The notes under the pieces: model-generated
The model's input: only the letters and a program-made list of their open reading frames with translations
Databases searched by the model: none
What the model was told of the DNA's origin: nothing
Translations under genes and position numbers: made by a program
DNA from: Verticillium longisporum
Lineage: Eukaryota; Ascomycota; Sordariomycetes; Glomerellales; Plectosphaerellaceae
Reading direction: 5' to 3'
Assembly (NCBI GenBank): GCA_019188255.1
Contig: JAETXT010000014.1
Span: 1,426,001 to 1,490,000 of the forward strand
DNA: 64,000 nucleotides
In this document: positions 10,581 to 20,893 of the stretch, in pieces
Position numbering within the stretch: position 1 is the stretch's first letter
How the letters are laid out: the number at the start of each line of letters is the position of its first letter

Positions 10581-12181
10581 CTACACTCGAGCCTCGTAGC
10601 CTGAGATGCCCGCGCCCAGTGTCTCGGCGACCTCCTTAACGACCTCGAAACTCGGCGTCTGGGGCCGGCTCTCCCGCCTGAAGAGACTAATGTGCTGGCG
10701 CTCGGCCACGTACTCGCTGTCGGCGTAGCCGAGGAGGCCCTGAATCTCGGCGCTCTGATGGCCCATGATACGACCGACCTCGTGCGCCGCGTAGTTGACC
10801 AGGGCACGGCCGACCTCGGTGGGGTTGCCGCCCCAGATGCGACCCGTAGGGGAGGGGACGTGAAGACGGTCCACGACGACGAGGCGGACTGACTCGTGTT
10901 GGGCAAAGTTGCCCTCGACGTCGAGAACACCTGCGGGAAGGAGACCTGCCTTGCGAAGGAGGGCACTGTGGGCCCCTGCATCGATGTAAATCGTACCGTT
11001 GGGACGCAGGGTGTGGAGGAGCCAGAAGTGGCGATCGTGGATGGGCTCTGCGGAGGGCAGGAAGCAGGTGTGTAGCGGAGGCTTCTCGAGATTGTCGAGC
11101 TGGATGGAGGCTGTGGAGGCGGCGAGGAACTCCTCCATGCCCTCCTCGTCGTCTTGATTGGGGATGTTGGCGGCTTGCAGAATGTTTCGAGCAGCGTGCT
11201 CGTACCGGACAATCTCAAGGATGTTACCGGGATTTGAAGAGCGAGTGACAATAGTTGTGACGCCAACAGAGGTCGCGAGGCGGGCGGCGATGATCTTCGT
11301 CATCATGCCGCCGGTACCGAGCGAGGAACCGGCACCGGAAACTGTCCAGTCAGTTTTGGGAACCGACAAAAGGGCAAAGGGGCGCCGAACTTACCATCTG
11401 CCTCGAGAGTCGAGATGTCTTCCACTATCTCAATCGCTTTCGCGTCGGGATGCGTCCGGGGATTCTTGTCGTACAGACAGTCGACATCGGTCATGAGGAA
11501 CAGCATGTCGGCATGGACCATGCCGGCAGTGATAGCGGATAGCGTGTCATTGTCGCCAAACTTGATTTCAGACACGGCAATGGTGTCGTTCTCGTTGACA
11601 ATGGGAATGACACCAAGGCCAAGCAGCTCATTCATCGTGTTTTGCGCATTGGTGTATCTTGTCCGCTAACAGACATGTCAGACGCTGATCCCGAGTCTGA
11701 CAAGGGGGTGGGACGACTTACATCGGCAATGTCGTTCCTTGTGAGAAGGATTTGTGCCACCGGTTGCCTGAAGTGCATAAACAGACTGTCCCAGAGGCTA
11801 ATGAGCCTGCATTGGCCAATTGCTGCCAAGGCCTGTAAAGAGTTGTTAGGTGGTGTCTCGAATCACTTCTCCACTGACGTATGAGCGACATACCTGCAAT
11901 GCCGACAGGTGTTTTGGCCTGTGATCCATTTCCATACGAAGAAGACCGACGCCGATGGCGCCGGAAGAAATAATGATCACGCGATGGCCATCCTTCTTCA
12001 GCTTGATAGCCGTCTCAACGATGAGCGTCAGGATGGACAGAAGAGGCTGGTGAGTTTCCTCATCGACAATAGAGCTGGTTCCTGGAGTTCTACCGGGTCA
12101 GCGACCAGTGGCATGTGAAAGGACGCGAGCACGGTACTTACCCAGCTTGAGGACAACCGTCAATGGCTTGATGCCCCTCAT
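10581..12181 (-). CDS. PRO1: Glutamate 5-kinase (first enzyme of proline synthesis)
   Basis: Five exons (complement): 12142-12181, 11894-12081, 11722-11832, 11395-11665 and 10581-11341, giving 456 aa. The four introns are 53-61 nt, with canonical donors (GTAAGT, GTATGT, GTAAGT, GTAAGT). The product begins [20 protein letters not shown]. It contains the amino-acid kinase core: [12 protein letters not shown] (glycine loop), [39 protein letters not shown] and [14 protein letters not shown]. After [15 protein letters not shown] comes [19 protein letters not shown], the substrate/Mg-site strand. The last about 140 residues form a PUA domain ([20 protein letters not shown]). Gamma-glutamyl kinase phosphorylates glutamate with ATP in the cytosol and is normally feedback-inhibited by proline. 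Four introns in the first 60% of the gene and none after is common for fungal genes. Confidence 0.93.
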
Positions 12182-13288
12182 GGCTACAACGAATATCTCC
12201 GTGTCAGCAAAAGACGAATATGTATATGCATATACCGGCGCGCGGAAGCAAGTTAAGGCGCGAAGAACAAGACCAGAAACGACGACGAATCCATGTAAAT
12301 GAAGCGAAATGAAGGCACAGAAAGGCAGGAAACTAAGGAGAGCGGAGAAGCAGAAACCGAAAACATCGCATCTAAGTATGAATCCACGGCGAAGGCTTCT
12401 TACATGCAGTGCCACTTTCGTTCGCCATGGTCGGTCCAGTCAAGTGCGATCAAGTCCTTGTTTGCGGTGGTAGTGATATGCAGGAGGATGGATCAGGGGA
12501 CGTCTTGGTGTGTCGATTCCCCAGGTTCCCTTTGGCCCAGCAAGGCTTCTTGGGGGGGCAGGCAAAGGCGGGTGAGGCAGGTGAGGCAGGCAAGGCAGGC
12601 AAGGCGGCAGACGTCAGGGTTGGCGTTTTCGCAGTTTTTGAGTCAGCGTTGTCCAGCGAGCCTCTTGGATTGGTGAAGAGCCAAAAGTGGACCGACATCG
12701 GGGGGGGGGACATCGGTTGGACGACCCCGACCCTCCCGAAGCTTTGCACCACTGTCAGTTCGAAAAGGTACCTAGAGACCGAGAGTGCGCACTAAAAGCC
12801 TCTGACGACATTTGCCCAGGCTGTTCTCCGCGCCTAGAGCGCCCCTAAGTCTGCCGTCTCACCGCCTGAAAACTGGGAAGCCCGCCCGGGACCCAGGGCC
12901 GTGCATGAGGGCCCCGTCCACCGTCAATAAGGTACTTCCGGCCCGGCCAAAGCCACCTTTCGGCCGGGCCTCCGCCCCACCCTTAAGGTACCTTTCTTAG
13001 GCCCATGTACTGCTGAAGGGCTTGACCAGGGGAGCGGGTACGCTGGCTTGGCTGGCAGAGAATCAACGAACCACGCAGACACAACAGGCTCCATCCATCA
13101 CTGATCACCATCCACCATCGCCCGACCTGGAAGTTTAACGCATCAGACCATCGCGACGGGCTGTCTCACACAAAGTGGCACCGGATTGTCCATTGCCCTC
13201 ATACGACAAACACACACTCTTCTACCGCCTGCTGACACTCGGGCATACCGCGACATCCTTGTCTTCGCCAGAGGCGCGCATCTTCACC
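12182..13288. promoter_or_regulatory. Divergent PRO1/ATP23 intergenic region with minisatellite and GGTACC palindromes
   Basis: 1.1 kb. Four 9-bp units of GGTGAGGCA/GGCAAGGCA type lie at 12571-12606. A G10 run flanked by ACATCG repeats lies near 12694-12715. AAGGTACC palindromes lie at about 12764 and 12983, with a half-copy at 12929. Short frames here have no domain signal. A regulatory role is inferred from position only. Confidence 0.45.
12571..12606. repeat. 9-bp minisatellite, four units
   Basis: Two copies of GGTGAGGCA are followed by GGCAAGGCA and GGCAAGGCG. The tract sits about 390 bp upstream of the PRO1 start codon. Confidence 0.7.
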
Positions 13289-14174
13289 ATGGCCTCTCCC
13301 ACCAGCGCTGCCAAAACCGCTGCCCTACCGCTCGACACCACGATACCACCAACTCCCTCCTCGTCCACGCCGACCTCCGCAAACCCTACCGAGCCGCGCG
13401 TCCTCCACAATGATCCCGCCCGCACGGGTTTCGACCCCCAGACGAAGTGGTGGGTCAACTACTTCAACATCCTCACCGGCAACATGACCCGTGAGGGCCA
13501 GTTCCACTACCGCGAGCACCGCTACCGCGTCAACGAGGAGCGCGACATCCGCCGCGTTGAGGCCGACCGCGACTGGCTCTTCGCCTATTCCCCGACCATT
13601 CGCTTCATGCGCGAGAAAATCGAGTCCCTCAACGGCACCCTCGACGAGACAAACGTCGTCTGCCGCCGCTGCCCGGCCCGCCTGACCGAAGATGGCGAGG
13701 TCCATCGCCAGGGCGGCGGCTTCAGCCGGGCGCCCCGCAACCTGATCTGCGGCAACGAGGGGGGCGGCCGGAAACACCTCGAAGACACGCTGGCGCACGA
13801 GATGGTGCACGCCTGGGACCACCTGAGGTGGCAGGTCGACTGGCTGGGCGACATGGAGCTGAAGCATGCTGCTTGCACAGAGGTATGAGAACCCCAAGAA
13901 CTATGCGTGGACATGTGCAACCTGCGACAATGCTGACGAGGCGCAGATTCGAGCGTCAATGCTTAGCGGCGAGTGTAGGTGGACAAGGGAAACCTTTACC
14001 AGAGGAAACTGGAAGTTGTCACAGGGCTTCCAGGACTGCGTGCGGTCGAGGGCTATCCAGTCCGTCATGAACAGGCCGCGATGCAAGGACGATGTCCAGG
14101 CGACCAAGGTCGTCAACCAGGTGTGGGACTCATGCTTCGCCGACACCAGGCCGTTCGACGAGATTTACAGGTGA
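13289..14174 (+). CDS. ATP23: Mitochondrial inner membrane protease ATP23
   Basis: Two exons, 13289-13882 and 13947-14174, with a 64-nt intron (GTATGA ... CTGACGAGGCGCAG), giving 273 aa. The start MASPTSAAK was chosen because it lies in CACCATGG and the frame upstream has no ATG. Residues 50-90 ([20 protein letters not shown]) and the paired CRRCP begin the conserved part. The zinc-metalloprotease motif HEMVHAWDH (HExxH) is at about 170. The spliced junction reads [22 protein letters not shown], as in orthologues, and the protein ends [18 protein letters not shown]. Atp23 works in the intermembrane space: it processes the Atp6 precursor and chaperones its assembly. If the intron is retained, translation stops after two codons. 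No clear presequence is visible, in keeping with the Cys-rich import route known for Atp23. Confidence 0.95.
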
Positions 14175-14487
14175 TCGCGTGACTCGAGGAGAATGAGACT
14201 GTACCATATCATGTAGGTGATACCACGGACGAGTTTTGGCGGGCAGGCAGGCATTGATGTGAGTGTAATGAAGATCTCTCTGGATTATCGTATGCAGAGT
14301 GCGAAAATAACGAACCCAACTCCCCAAAAGAATAAGCACAACCCAATCCCTTGTTCCCGATTCCTGGCCACTGCAAATGAAAACTCGCACGACTGACTCC
14401 TCCATAACGCCATTATCCTACATCCATGCGGACAGACTATTTACCCTCGTCTTTATGTGGCCCGCTGGTGCGTAATTCATCATCTCA
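14175..14487. other. Convergent 3' region between ATP23 and the Aurora kinase gene
   Basis: 313 bp between tail-to-tail genes. I see no gene or structured element here. Confidence 0.5.
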
Positions 14488-15783
14488 TTAAGTCGAGTAC
14501 TTCTCGCGGTTGGCCGCCCGCTCACCCTTGATGCAGTGTTTGACGATCCAAGGGTGGCTCTGGACCTGCTCAAGGGGAATCCTCTTATCAGGGTCGAGAA
14601 CCAAAAGCTTTCAACCGGTTAGCAGTGTTCGGGGTTCCGGGACGTGATGGACACTCACTCTCTTGATCAAGTCCTTTGCCTCCGGGCTGACAAATGAGGG
14701 CACCGTCATGTCTGCCCTTGCAATCCTCCGCTGTGTCATGACGGGCGAGTCCTCAAAAGGTGCCTCGCCGACGAGGAACTCGTACATGAGCACACCCAGA
14801 CTCCATAGATCGACCTTTTCGTTGTAGTAGTTGTCCGAGCTACCGGGCTTGATCATCTCAGGAGGAAGGTAGTCGAGAGTTCCGCACATGGTGTTGCGTC
14901 GGTTGTTGGGCGCATGCACGCTCCAGCCGAAATCAGAAAGTTTGAGCTCGCCGTGGATACCGACGAGGATGTTTTCGGGCTTGATATCCCGGTGAATGAC
15001 GTGCTTGCGGTGGAGATAACGGAGCGCCGAGGCCATTTGCGCTACGTACTGGGCGGCCTTCCACTCAGGGAATTTGCTCTCGCGACGAAGATGTTTGTAA
15101 AGCTCGCCCTTGCCGGCGAATTCGAGAATGAGGAAGACTCGCTTGCTGTCGTGGAAGTGTCCGTACAACTGGAGAATATTGGGATGCCTCAGGTTGCTTT
15201 GAATCTCAATCTCACGTCGCACCTGCTTCTCGACACGACCTTGTTGAATCTCGTTCTTGTGCAGAACCTTCAACGCGCAGATGAAGCCGGTAGTGCGCTC
15301 CTTGGCGAGGTAGACGCGACCGAACTTGCCTTTGCCCAGGGGACGGCCAATTTCGAACATGCCCAGGTGGAACTGCTTCGGGATGCTGGGCTCAGCGACC
15401 ATGGTCACCGCCTTGCGTTCGACTTCGACAACCTCATCAGAGCGTGATGCAGCCGAAGAAGGGAGGGGCTTGCGGGGAGGAGATGTTGGGTTATGGGCTT
15501 TTCGCTGTGCTGCCTGTGAAGGAAGCGTCACGGAGGCAACGGTGTTGGTGTTTTGGGACTGCAGGGCGACCTTGAAGAGGTTGGCGCGGCTCGAGCTCTG
15601 TGGCAGTTGGGAGGTTCTGACAGATGCAACAGCCTAGAAGACATCGTGTCAGTATATGGAGTCGATCCAAGCTATCGTGAACTTTACCTGTTGCTTTGAG
15701 TAGATCTTGGTACCATCGCCAGAATCGTTCTCGTCGTTCACCGTCATGTGCTCGAATCGAGCCTCGAGCGTTCGAGTAGCCAT
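14488..15783 (-). CDS. IPL1: Aurora-family serine/threonine kinase (Ipl1/Ark1)
   Basis: Three exons (complement): 15688-15783, 15634 boundary to 14659 (exon 14659-15633) and 14488-14607, giving 396 aa. Introns are 54 nt and 51 nt. Exon 1 encodes [20 protein letters not shown]. The kinase domain starts near residue 125 with glycine loop [11 protein letters not shown] and Lys in CALKVL. The catalytic loop HRDIKPEN is at about 246 and DFGWS at about 266. The activation loop [17 protein letters not shown] carries the Aurora signature R-x-T with the phospho-acceptor Thr. The last exon gives [20 protein letters not shown]. Aurora kinase is the catalytic subunit of the chromosomal passenger complex, correcting kinetochore-microtubule attachment. 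The Ser/Thr-rich N-terminus of about 120 residues is typical. A GTGAGT-like donor in the leader near 15848 suggests an additional 5'-UTR intron. Confidence 0.94.
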
Positions 15784-17126
15784 GGCTTCGATTGACAGAG
15801 AAGACAACTCTGATGGTGGATGATCACTCGAAGACCTGAACTAGATACACTCACGTCCTGGACCTGTGGGTTAGTATTTGAGGGCGACGCTGCGACTAGG
15901 TAGAGGTGAGGGAGCCAACATCAGCGATCGTCCGTAGCGGAGTAAAACAGGGTACCTTCACTACTCGGCCCCAAACATTCGAGCTTGGTGTGGTTGCCGG
16001 GGTGACAGTGTCACGTGTGCCCATTCCGCAACCCAGCCGCCAGACCGCGCCCCCACTCCACCTCACCCACTCGATGGTTGAGACATCCCTTATTACCACC
16101 TCCTTGCAACATAAACAACTTCATCGCAGTGCGCCCCGCACAGCGATATCTCTAGTTGCGAAGGGAGGATAAACTAGCTGCTGCATAGGCATCCCCTGCG
16201 GCTGCCAACTAGGCCGTTGTAGGCCAGACCTCACCTTGCATCTTATCAAAAGTGCCTTGGCTCAGATTCAATCTTTATCTCTGCCCGTGACACAAACGCC
16301 GGGGTACTACCTCTAAAGTTGTCTTCAAAGACCAGCCGGGCTCCGACGAGGTCTCACAAATGATTGCCATGAAGCGAGCTCCTACCTCAAACTGCCGCGT
16401 CAGCCAAGATCCATGCAGGTCCTTGACACAGAGCCAGCTGAGAGTTGAGCTGGTTCACTCGGATGGTTTGGTCGATGAACACAAAGGTATGCTTGTTCTG
16501 TCAGATGATGTTGACAGTCTGCATACGGAACCCAATGGTAAAGCTACGTCGCTAAGTTTCAAAGGGCACTGCAATGCCCAAATTAAACAAAACGTAGGCT
16601 TGGGCAACTCGCGGCGTTTTCAATATCCTGCGCATTGAGCAAGACAGGCAGGACCCAGCGATCATTTTCAATCATTGGGTCCTACTGTCATCCAATCTTC
16701 CTCTCTCTTGACTTGAGATCTCTTCACTCCAAAGACCAAAAATCGGCCATCGGGGTCTCTCCATGCCCATCGATGACAAGGCTGCCGAGATGACCCCACG
16801 TTTGCGCCATCTTACTGATCAGCTGAACGTAGTACGGTATTAGGAGTAGCATTGTGTGGCAAAGGCTATCGGTCCGCCCCATGGTGGTATTCAATCAGAT
16901 AAAACTCGAGGTACAGTAGCTCCTAGCTCGGTGGGCTTTCGTGTGCTACAGTGAGCCGGCAAACAGGGGTTTCATGCTTCCCCGCCAAACCCCACTACCA
17001 AGCTCGTCAAGCTCCATGACTGCAAACGTGAAGGCAGTCCCGATTTCACACATCGCAACAACACGATCGAAAACACGATCAGTCTTTTGACACCTTTCTC
17101 GAAACCCCCGCGAAACAAGCGCAGTC
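15784..17126. promoter_or_regulatory. Divergent Aurora/TIP41 intergenic region
   Basis: 1.34 kb. Short frames (up to 92 codons at 16360-16638) show no domain. One GGTACC palindrome lies near 15950. The 80 bp before the TIP41 ATG contain repeated ACACGATC strings (17060-17085). Confidence 0.45.
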
Positions 17127-18021
17127 ATGAATCCAATCACCGCTATCAACGAACCCTTCCCGACGCCGTCCATTCAGGGCGCCATCGACGCCGCGACAAC
17201 CACCCATCCCCAGGGCCGCTTCCGTATCGCGACCCGCAAGCTGCCCATTTCCAAATCCGGGCCCATAGACGAAATGACAGAACGTCTCGGCATCCCCGTC
17301 CCCGAAATGATATTCGGCGACAACCTCGTCTCCCTGACGCACGCGCCCTCAGGCTGGTCCCTCGCCTTCAACGCCTATGACGCCCTCGACCACGTCGACA
17401 AGACGGAGAAGAACATGCTCCAGGTCGCGTACGCCCGCGACTGGTCCAGCAGTCGCGAGAAGACAAGCGCCGGTATCAAGGAGGTTGTCAAGCCGTATGA
17501 CTGGAGCTACTCGACCGACTACGACGGGACGCTCGCCGCGGGCGCGCAGTCGTTCCAGCCCACGACGAAGGAGATCCCGCTCGAGTTGCTGAAACGCCGA
17601 GACCCTATCCTCTTCTTTGACGAGGTCATGCTGTACGAGTCGGAGCTTGACGATAATGGCATTTCCATCTTCAGTGTCAAGGTGCGGGTGCACGAGCAGC
17701 GCATGCTGCTGTTGTGCCGGCTCTTTATGCGGTTGGACAATGTGCTCGTGCGTATTCGCGACACGAGGGTATACGTGGATTTCGCAGAGGACTATGTGCT
17801 GCGCGAGTACACGGCAAAGGAGGACAGCTGGGCCAATGTCAAACGAGTAAGTCGGTTGTGTGAACATATTCAGAGCGTGGCAACTAACGAATGTGACGCA
17901 GTCCTTGTTCATGTCCGGCCGGCTACCAGATGACATAACGATCGCGCTCAGAGATGCAAACTTACTGTCCACTCTGCTGCCGACAGTGGGCCGAAAGATT
18001 GAAGAGCTCAAGCTGTCTTAA
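17127..18021 (+). CDS. TIP41: TIP41, regulator of PP2A-like phosphatases in TORC1 signalling
   Basis: Two exons, 17127-17846 and 17902-18021, with a 55-nt intron (GTAAGT ... CTAACG ... GACGCAG), giving 279 aa. Recognisable family blocks are RKLPISKSGPIDEMTERLGI, PEMIFGDNLVSL, YDWSYSTDYDGTL, LKRRDPILFFDEVMLYESEL, DNGISIFSVKVRVHEQRMLL and RLDNVLVRIRDTRVYVDF. Exon 2 completes the fold with SLFMSGRLPDDITIALRD. In yeast Tip41 binds Tap42 and opposes TORC1 by freeing PP2A-type phosphatases; TIPRL is the animal counterpart. Length is normal. It is transcribed divergently from the Aurora gene and runs toward the 18395-20149 gene. Confidence 0.94.
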
Positions 18022-18394
18022 AATGGGGTTGTTTCGGGCTTAAGGCATTATCTGGCGTTGAACGGCGTTCCCAGGGTTTGGGCAGAATTGCTTACTTCGA
18101 ATCACGGATGGAAGGGTCAACGAGGACTGAACGGATTCATGCTTAGTTGTATTCGCTTATGTGTGCCTCGGCCTCGGATCGCAGACTTGTAGGCATTTAA
18201 AAACTCCGTCTCCAAACAGAAATCATCCACCCGCCCACAAAAACCGAAAATCACCGGCAAGCCACCTATACATCCATCCGGCCTCGTTGTTGCAGAATCT
18301 GAGGCAACAGCTCACTCCATGTGTCTCTGATTCTTCATAAACCTTGATAAAACCCAACCACGGTGAGCGCGTCGACTTAATTCTCAGCTACCCG
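18022..18394. other. Convergent 3' region after TIP41
   Basis: 373 bp between tail-to-tail genes, with no frame or structured element I can support. Confidence 0.5.
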
Positions 18395-20149
18395 TCACCG
18401 CGCGCCGCTCGGAGACGAGCTCTGAGTCAACTCCTCGAACTCGAGCTCCCATTTGTCGACTTCTTTGAACTTGGTCACAGCATTCTTCAACTCATCGGCT
18501 CCAGTAACGTCTCCTTCTTGGGGCGTTGCATCGAACGTGTCGTCGGGTGCTGGGTTGAAACTGCCCTCCTCTTCCTCATCATCTGTGTTCTCCTTGTCTG
18601 ACGATCGACGGCCATATGTCCGCCTGCGAGCAGCGGGGGCACCTCCCGTCGTCGCCACAGCTCTAGTGCTACGTGAAGCAGGACGGTTGGTTGAGCTACG
18701 CTTGAGCGGTGTCGTCCGTGCGCGTCTTCGAGATGCCCTGGCATCAAGGTATGAGAGCTCATCGTCATCTTGGCCCAGGCCCGAGTTATCAACCTCAGAG
18801 TCCGAATCTGCGTCGTCTTCCTTCCGTCGCCGGCGGCGGGGAAGCAGGCCAGCGAGATCAGCAGTTGTCACCTGTGCAGACCCTTTCTGGCCCTTTCCCT
18901 GCTTCTGTGGTTTTCTTTGACGCGCATCTCGGTAATTGGGTGAGTGCGTAAGAGACGGGGGACATGAGGCATCAGAAGTATCGCCAGCGCGAGTGGGGGT
19001 TATGGGAGCATGGTGGCGGCGTCGCTTGGCAAGGTTGTGAATATCTGGCCATGGCTCGTCCTCTGACCCGCTGCTCATCGGCGGTGCCATGATCTCTTCG
19101 TCAAAGGGCGTAACTGGGCGAGCCAATGCTGGGAGCACTGGCGAGGCCATTGACGACAGGGAGCTGAGGTCTGATTCATCATCACTTTCTGCGGCCTCGC
19201 CGCCAATGTCCTCTGGAGCGTTGCTTTCAGTTGGCTCGTCAAGGCGCAATGACTTTTCGGGACGGTCACTCGTGTTCTGAGCGTCTATGCTCTTGCGCTT
19301 GCGGGACTTGACGCTCGATGTGACATCGAGCTCCTGACCGAGGTCCTTCTCAATCGACTGCTGCACCTCGCGCCGGTTCAATGGCGTTGACTCTGCCTCT
19401 GGCGCAAACACCTCTCCGTCATCTTCGTCCTGTGCGCCCGTCCCCTCTTGGTCATCGTCGACATCCGAAGAGTCGTCAGAAGGCCTCGGTGCGCGCGCCT
19501 TCTGCGCAGTCCCCAAAATACTTGGCTCCCGTGCTCGCCTCCTGAACGCGCCAATATTGAAAGAAGAGCTTATGACTGGCGTTGCGCCCACACCTCGGCT
19601 CGGCGGTCGGATTGGCGCGTCATTGCCCTGAAGGCTGATGCTGGGGGTGCGGCCACGGCGCTTGTGGCCCATTCCAAACAAACTCGACGTATTTGTTGAC
19701 CGGTTGCCGCTGGCCGTAACGCTGCCGGGGATCTCGCTCTCGTCTAGACCCAGACTATCGTCGAGCGCGTTAAACATCTCGCTGTCCAGCTCCAAGCCCG
19801 TCAGGTCGCGTCGTTGCTGGGCAGGCGTCGCGTGTTCCTTCCTCCCAAGTTCAACCTGAGCATCTTCTGATACCGCGACAGCATTTCCTGAAGACGTCGA
19901 CATGTCTTCGCCAGCCAACCTCTGCATGGCAAGGTCGCGATCGTGGCTCGTCTTCTGGAGAGCCTTCTTCCCACTCGCTGTAACATTTGATCGAACCGCC
20001 CTCAGACGCTCGTGCTCGCGGTCACTATGGCTGTAGATATCGTCGCTGGACTTTTCGGAAGCGGGCGCAGGTGCGGGCGCATCCACGGGTTTGGCTGGTG
20101 CTGCAGCAGCGCGGGCAGGAGCGCGACGTGATCGCGTGGGGCGCGGCAT
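18395..20149 (-). CDS. Disordered nuclear-type protein with a KEN box, unknown function (584 aa)
   Basis: A single open frame of 584 codons starts at the ATG complementary to 20147-20149 (MPRPTRSRRAPARAAAAP). The protein is rich in Ser, Asp, Glu and Arg: a basic N-terminus, an SSDDIYSHSDREHERLRAVR block at about 33-52, alternating acidic clusters (SSDVDDDQEGTGAQDEDD) and basic clusters (KSRKRKS, LLPRRRRRKE, SRRRARTTPLKRS). A KEN box lies at about 519-521 within RTYGRRSSDKENTDDEEEE. The C-terminal helix ELKNAVTKFKEVDKWELEFE looks like the most conserved element. I do not recognise a family. KEN box plus a short conserved C-terminus is a layout found in cell-cycle proteins destroyed by the APC/C, such as sororin, but that is analogy only. 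There is no intron and no membrane segment. Confidence 0.8.
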   Translation of the reverse strand: MPRPTRSRRAPARAAAAPAKPVDAPAPAPASEKSSDDIYSHSDREHERLRAVRSNVTASGKKALQKTSHDRDLAMQRLAGEDMSTSSGNAVAVSEDAQVELGRKEHATPAQQRRDLTGLELDSEMFNALDDSLGLDESEIPGSVTASGNRSTNTSSLFGMGHKRRGRTPSISLQGNDAPIRPPSRGVGATPVISSSFNIGAFRRRAREPSILGTAQKARAPRPSDDSSDVDDDQEGTGAQDEDDGEVFAPEAESTPLNRREVQQSIEKDLGQELDVTSSVKSRKRKSIDAQNTSDRPEKSLRLDEPTESNAPEDIGGEAAESDDESDLSSLSSMASPVLPALARPVTPFDEEIMAPPMSSGSEDEPWPDIHNLAKRRRHHAPITPTRAGDTSDASCPPSLTHSPNYRDARQRKPQKQGKGQKGSAQVTTADLAGLLPRRRRRKEDDADSDSEVDNSGLGQDDDELSYLDARASRRRARTTPLKRSSTNRPASRSTRAVATTGGAPAARRRTYGRRSSDKENTDDEEEEGSFNPAPDDTFDATPQEGDVTGADELKNAVTKFKEVDKWELEFEELTQSSSPSGAR

Positions 20150-20893
20150 GCTGCGCCGAAAGTTGGGACGTAGATGTGTTCAAATAATGATGGACCAGAG
20201 AAATTAGTCTTGGATCTACGCAGACAATGAAGTTCTGAGCCTGTGGGATAGTGGCGTGTTTGTTGGTACAATAGAAGTACTCGCGATGCAACTGTGTGTC
20301 GGGGGAGAAAGGCTGGGTTAGTGTTAATGTTCGCGATGGTGGGAGAAACACGAGACGCGTCGCGCCACGACTCCGAATGCCAAGCCCCACTCAAGCTCGC
20401 GCCACACACTCATACGCCCAGGCCACCAACCCCGGCTTTACCACAGCATCAATGACGACCACTTCTTTACATGCATGTCCATCCTTACGCTGTCGTCATG
20501 AAAATTACTCGTTACGCACTGGAATGCCGGACGGCCGTAAGGCGACATTGGTGGTTTTCGAGTTGACAATATTCAGATCGAAACAACACGCCTCGGTCAA
20601 CGATCAAGATCGGCTGGTCTTCAACGAGTCAATGCCTACGACGAGTCCTGGCCGCTCGATCAGACAGCTTTTCTCATATCCTGTTCACTTATCCAGGCTA
20701 CACATCACAAAGCCAGGAATCCGATACGGATATTTGCAGTAAGCTTATTGACGGCCCTTCGATGGAGATGTGTACACCTTTTTTGTGCCTCCAGACCCCT
20801 ATCAGCGCCTAAGTCTATGTGACATGATTAAGAAATACAAGATGATACAGGAGGTATACAACAGATAATCTTACATACGCGTCAAGCGTGTTT
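20150..20893. other. Spacer between MRH4 and the KEN-box gene
   Basis: 744 bp, downstream of MRH4 and upstream of the 20149 start. One frame of 148 codons (20296-20742, plus strand) lacks domain signal and crosses the likely promoter; I do not call it. Confidence 0.5.

Noticed and set aside
13175..13288. 38-codon N-terminal extension of ATP23
   Set aside because: It begins with GTG, has no ATG and lacks presequence character; 13289 has a good start context.
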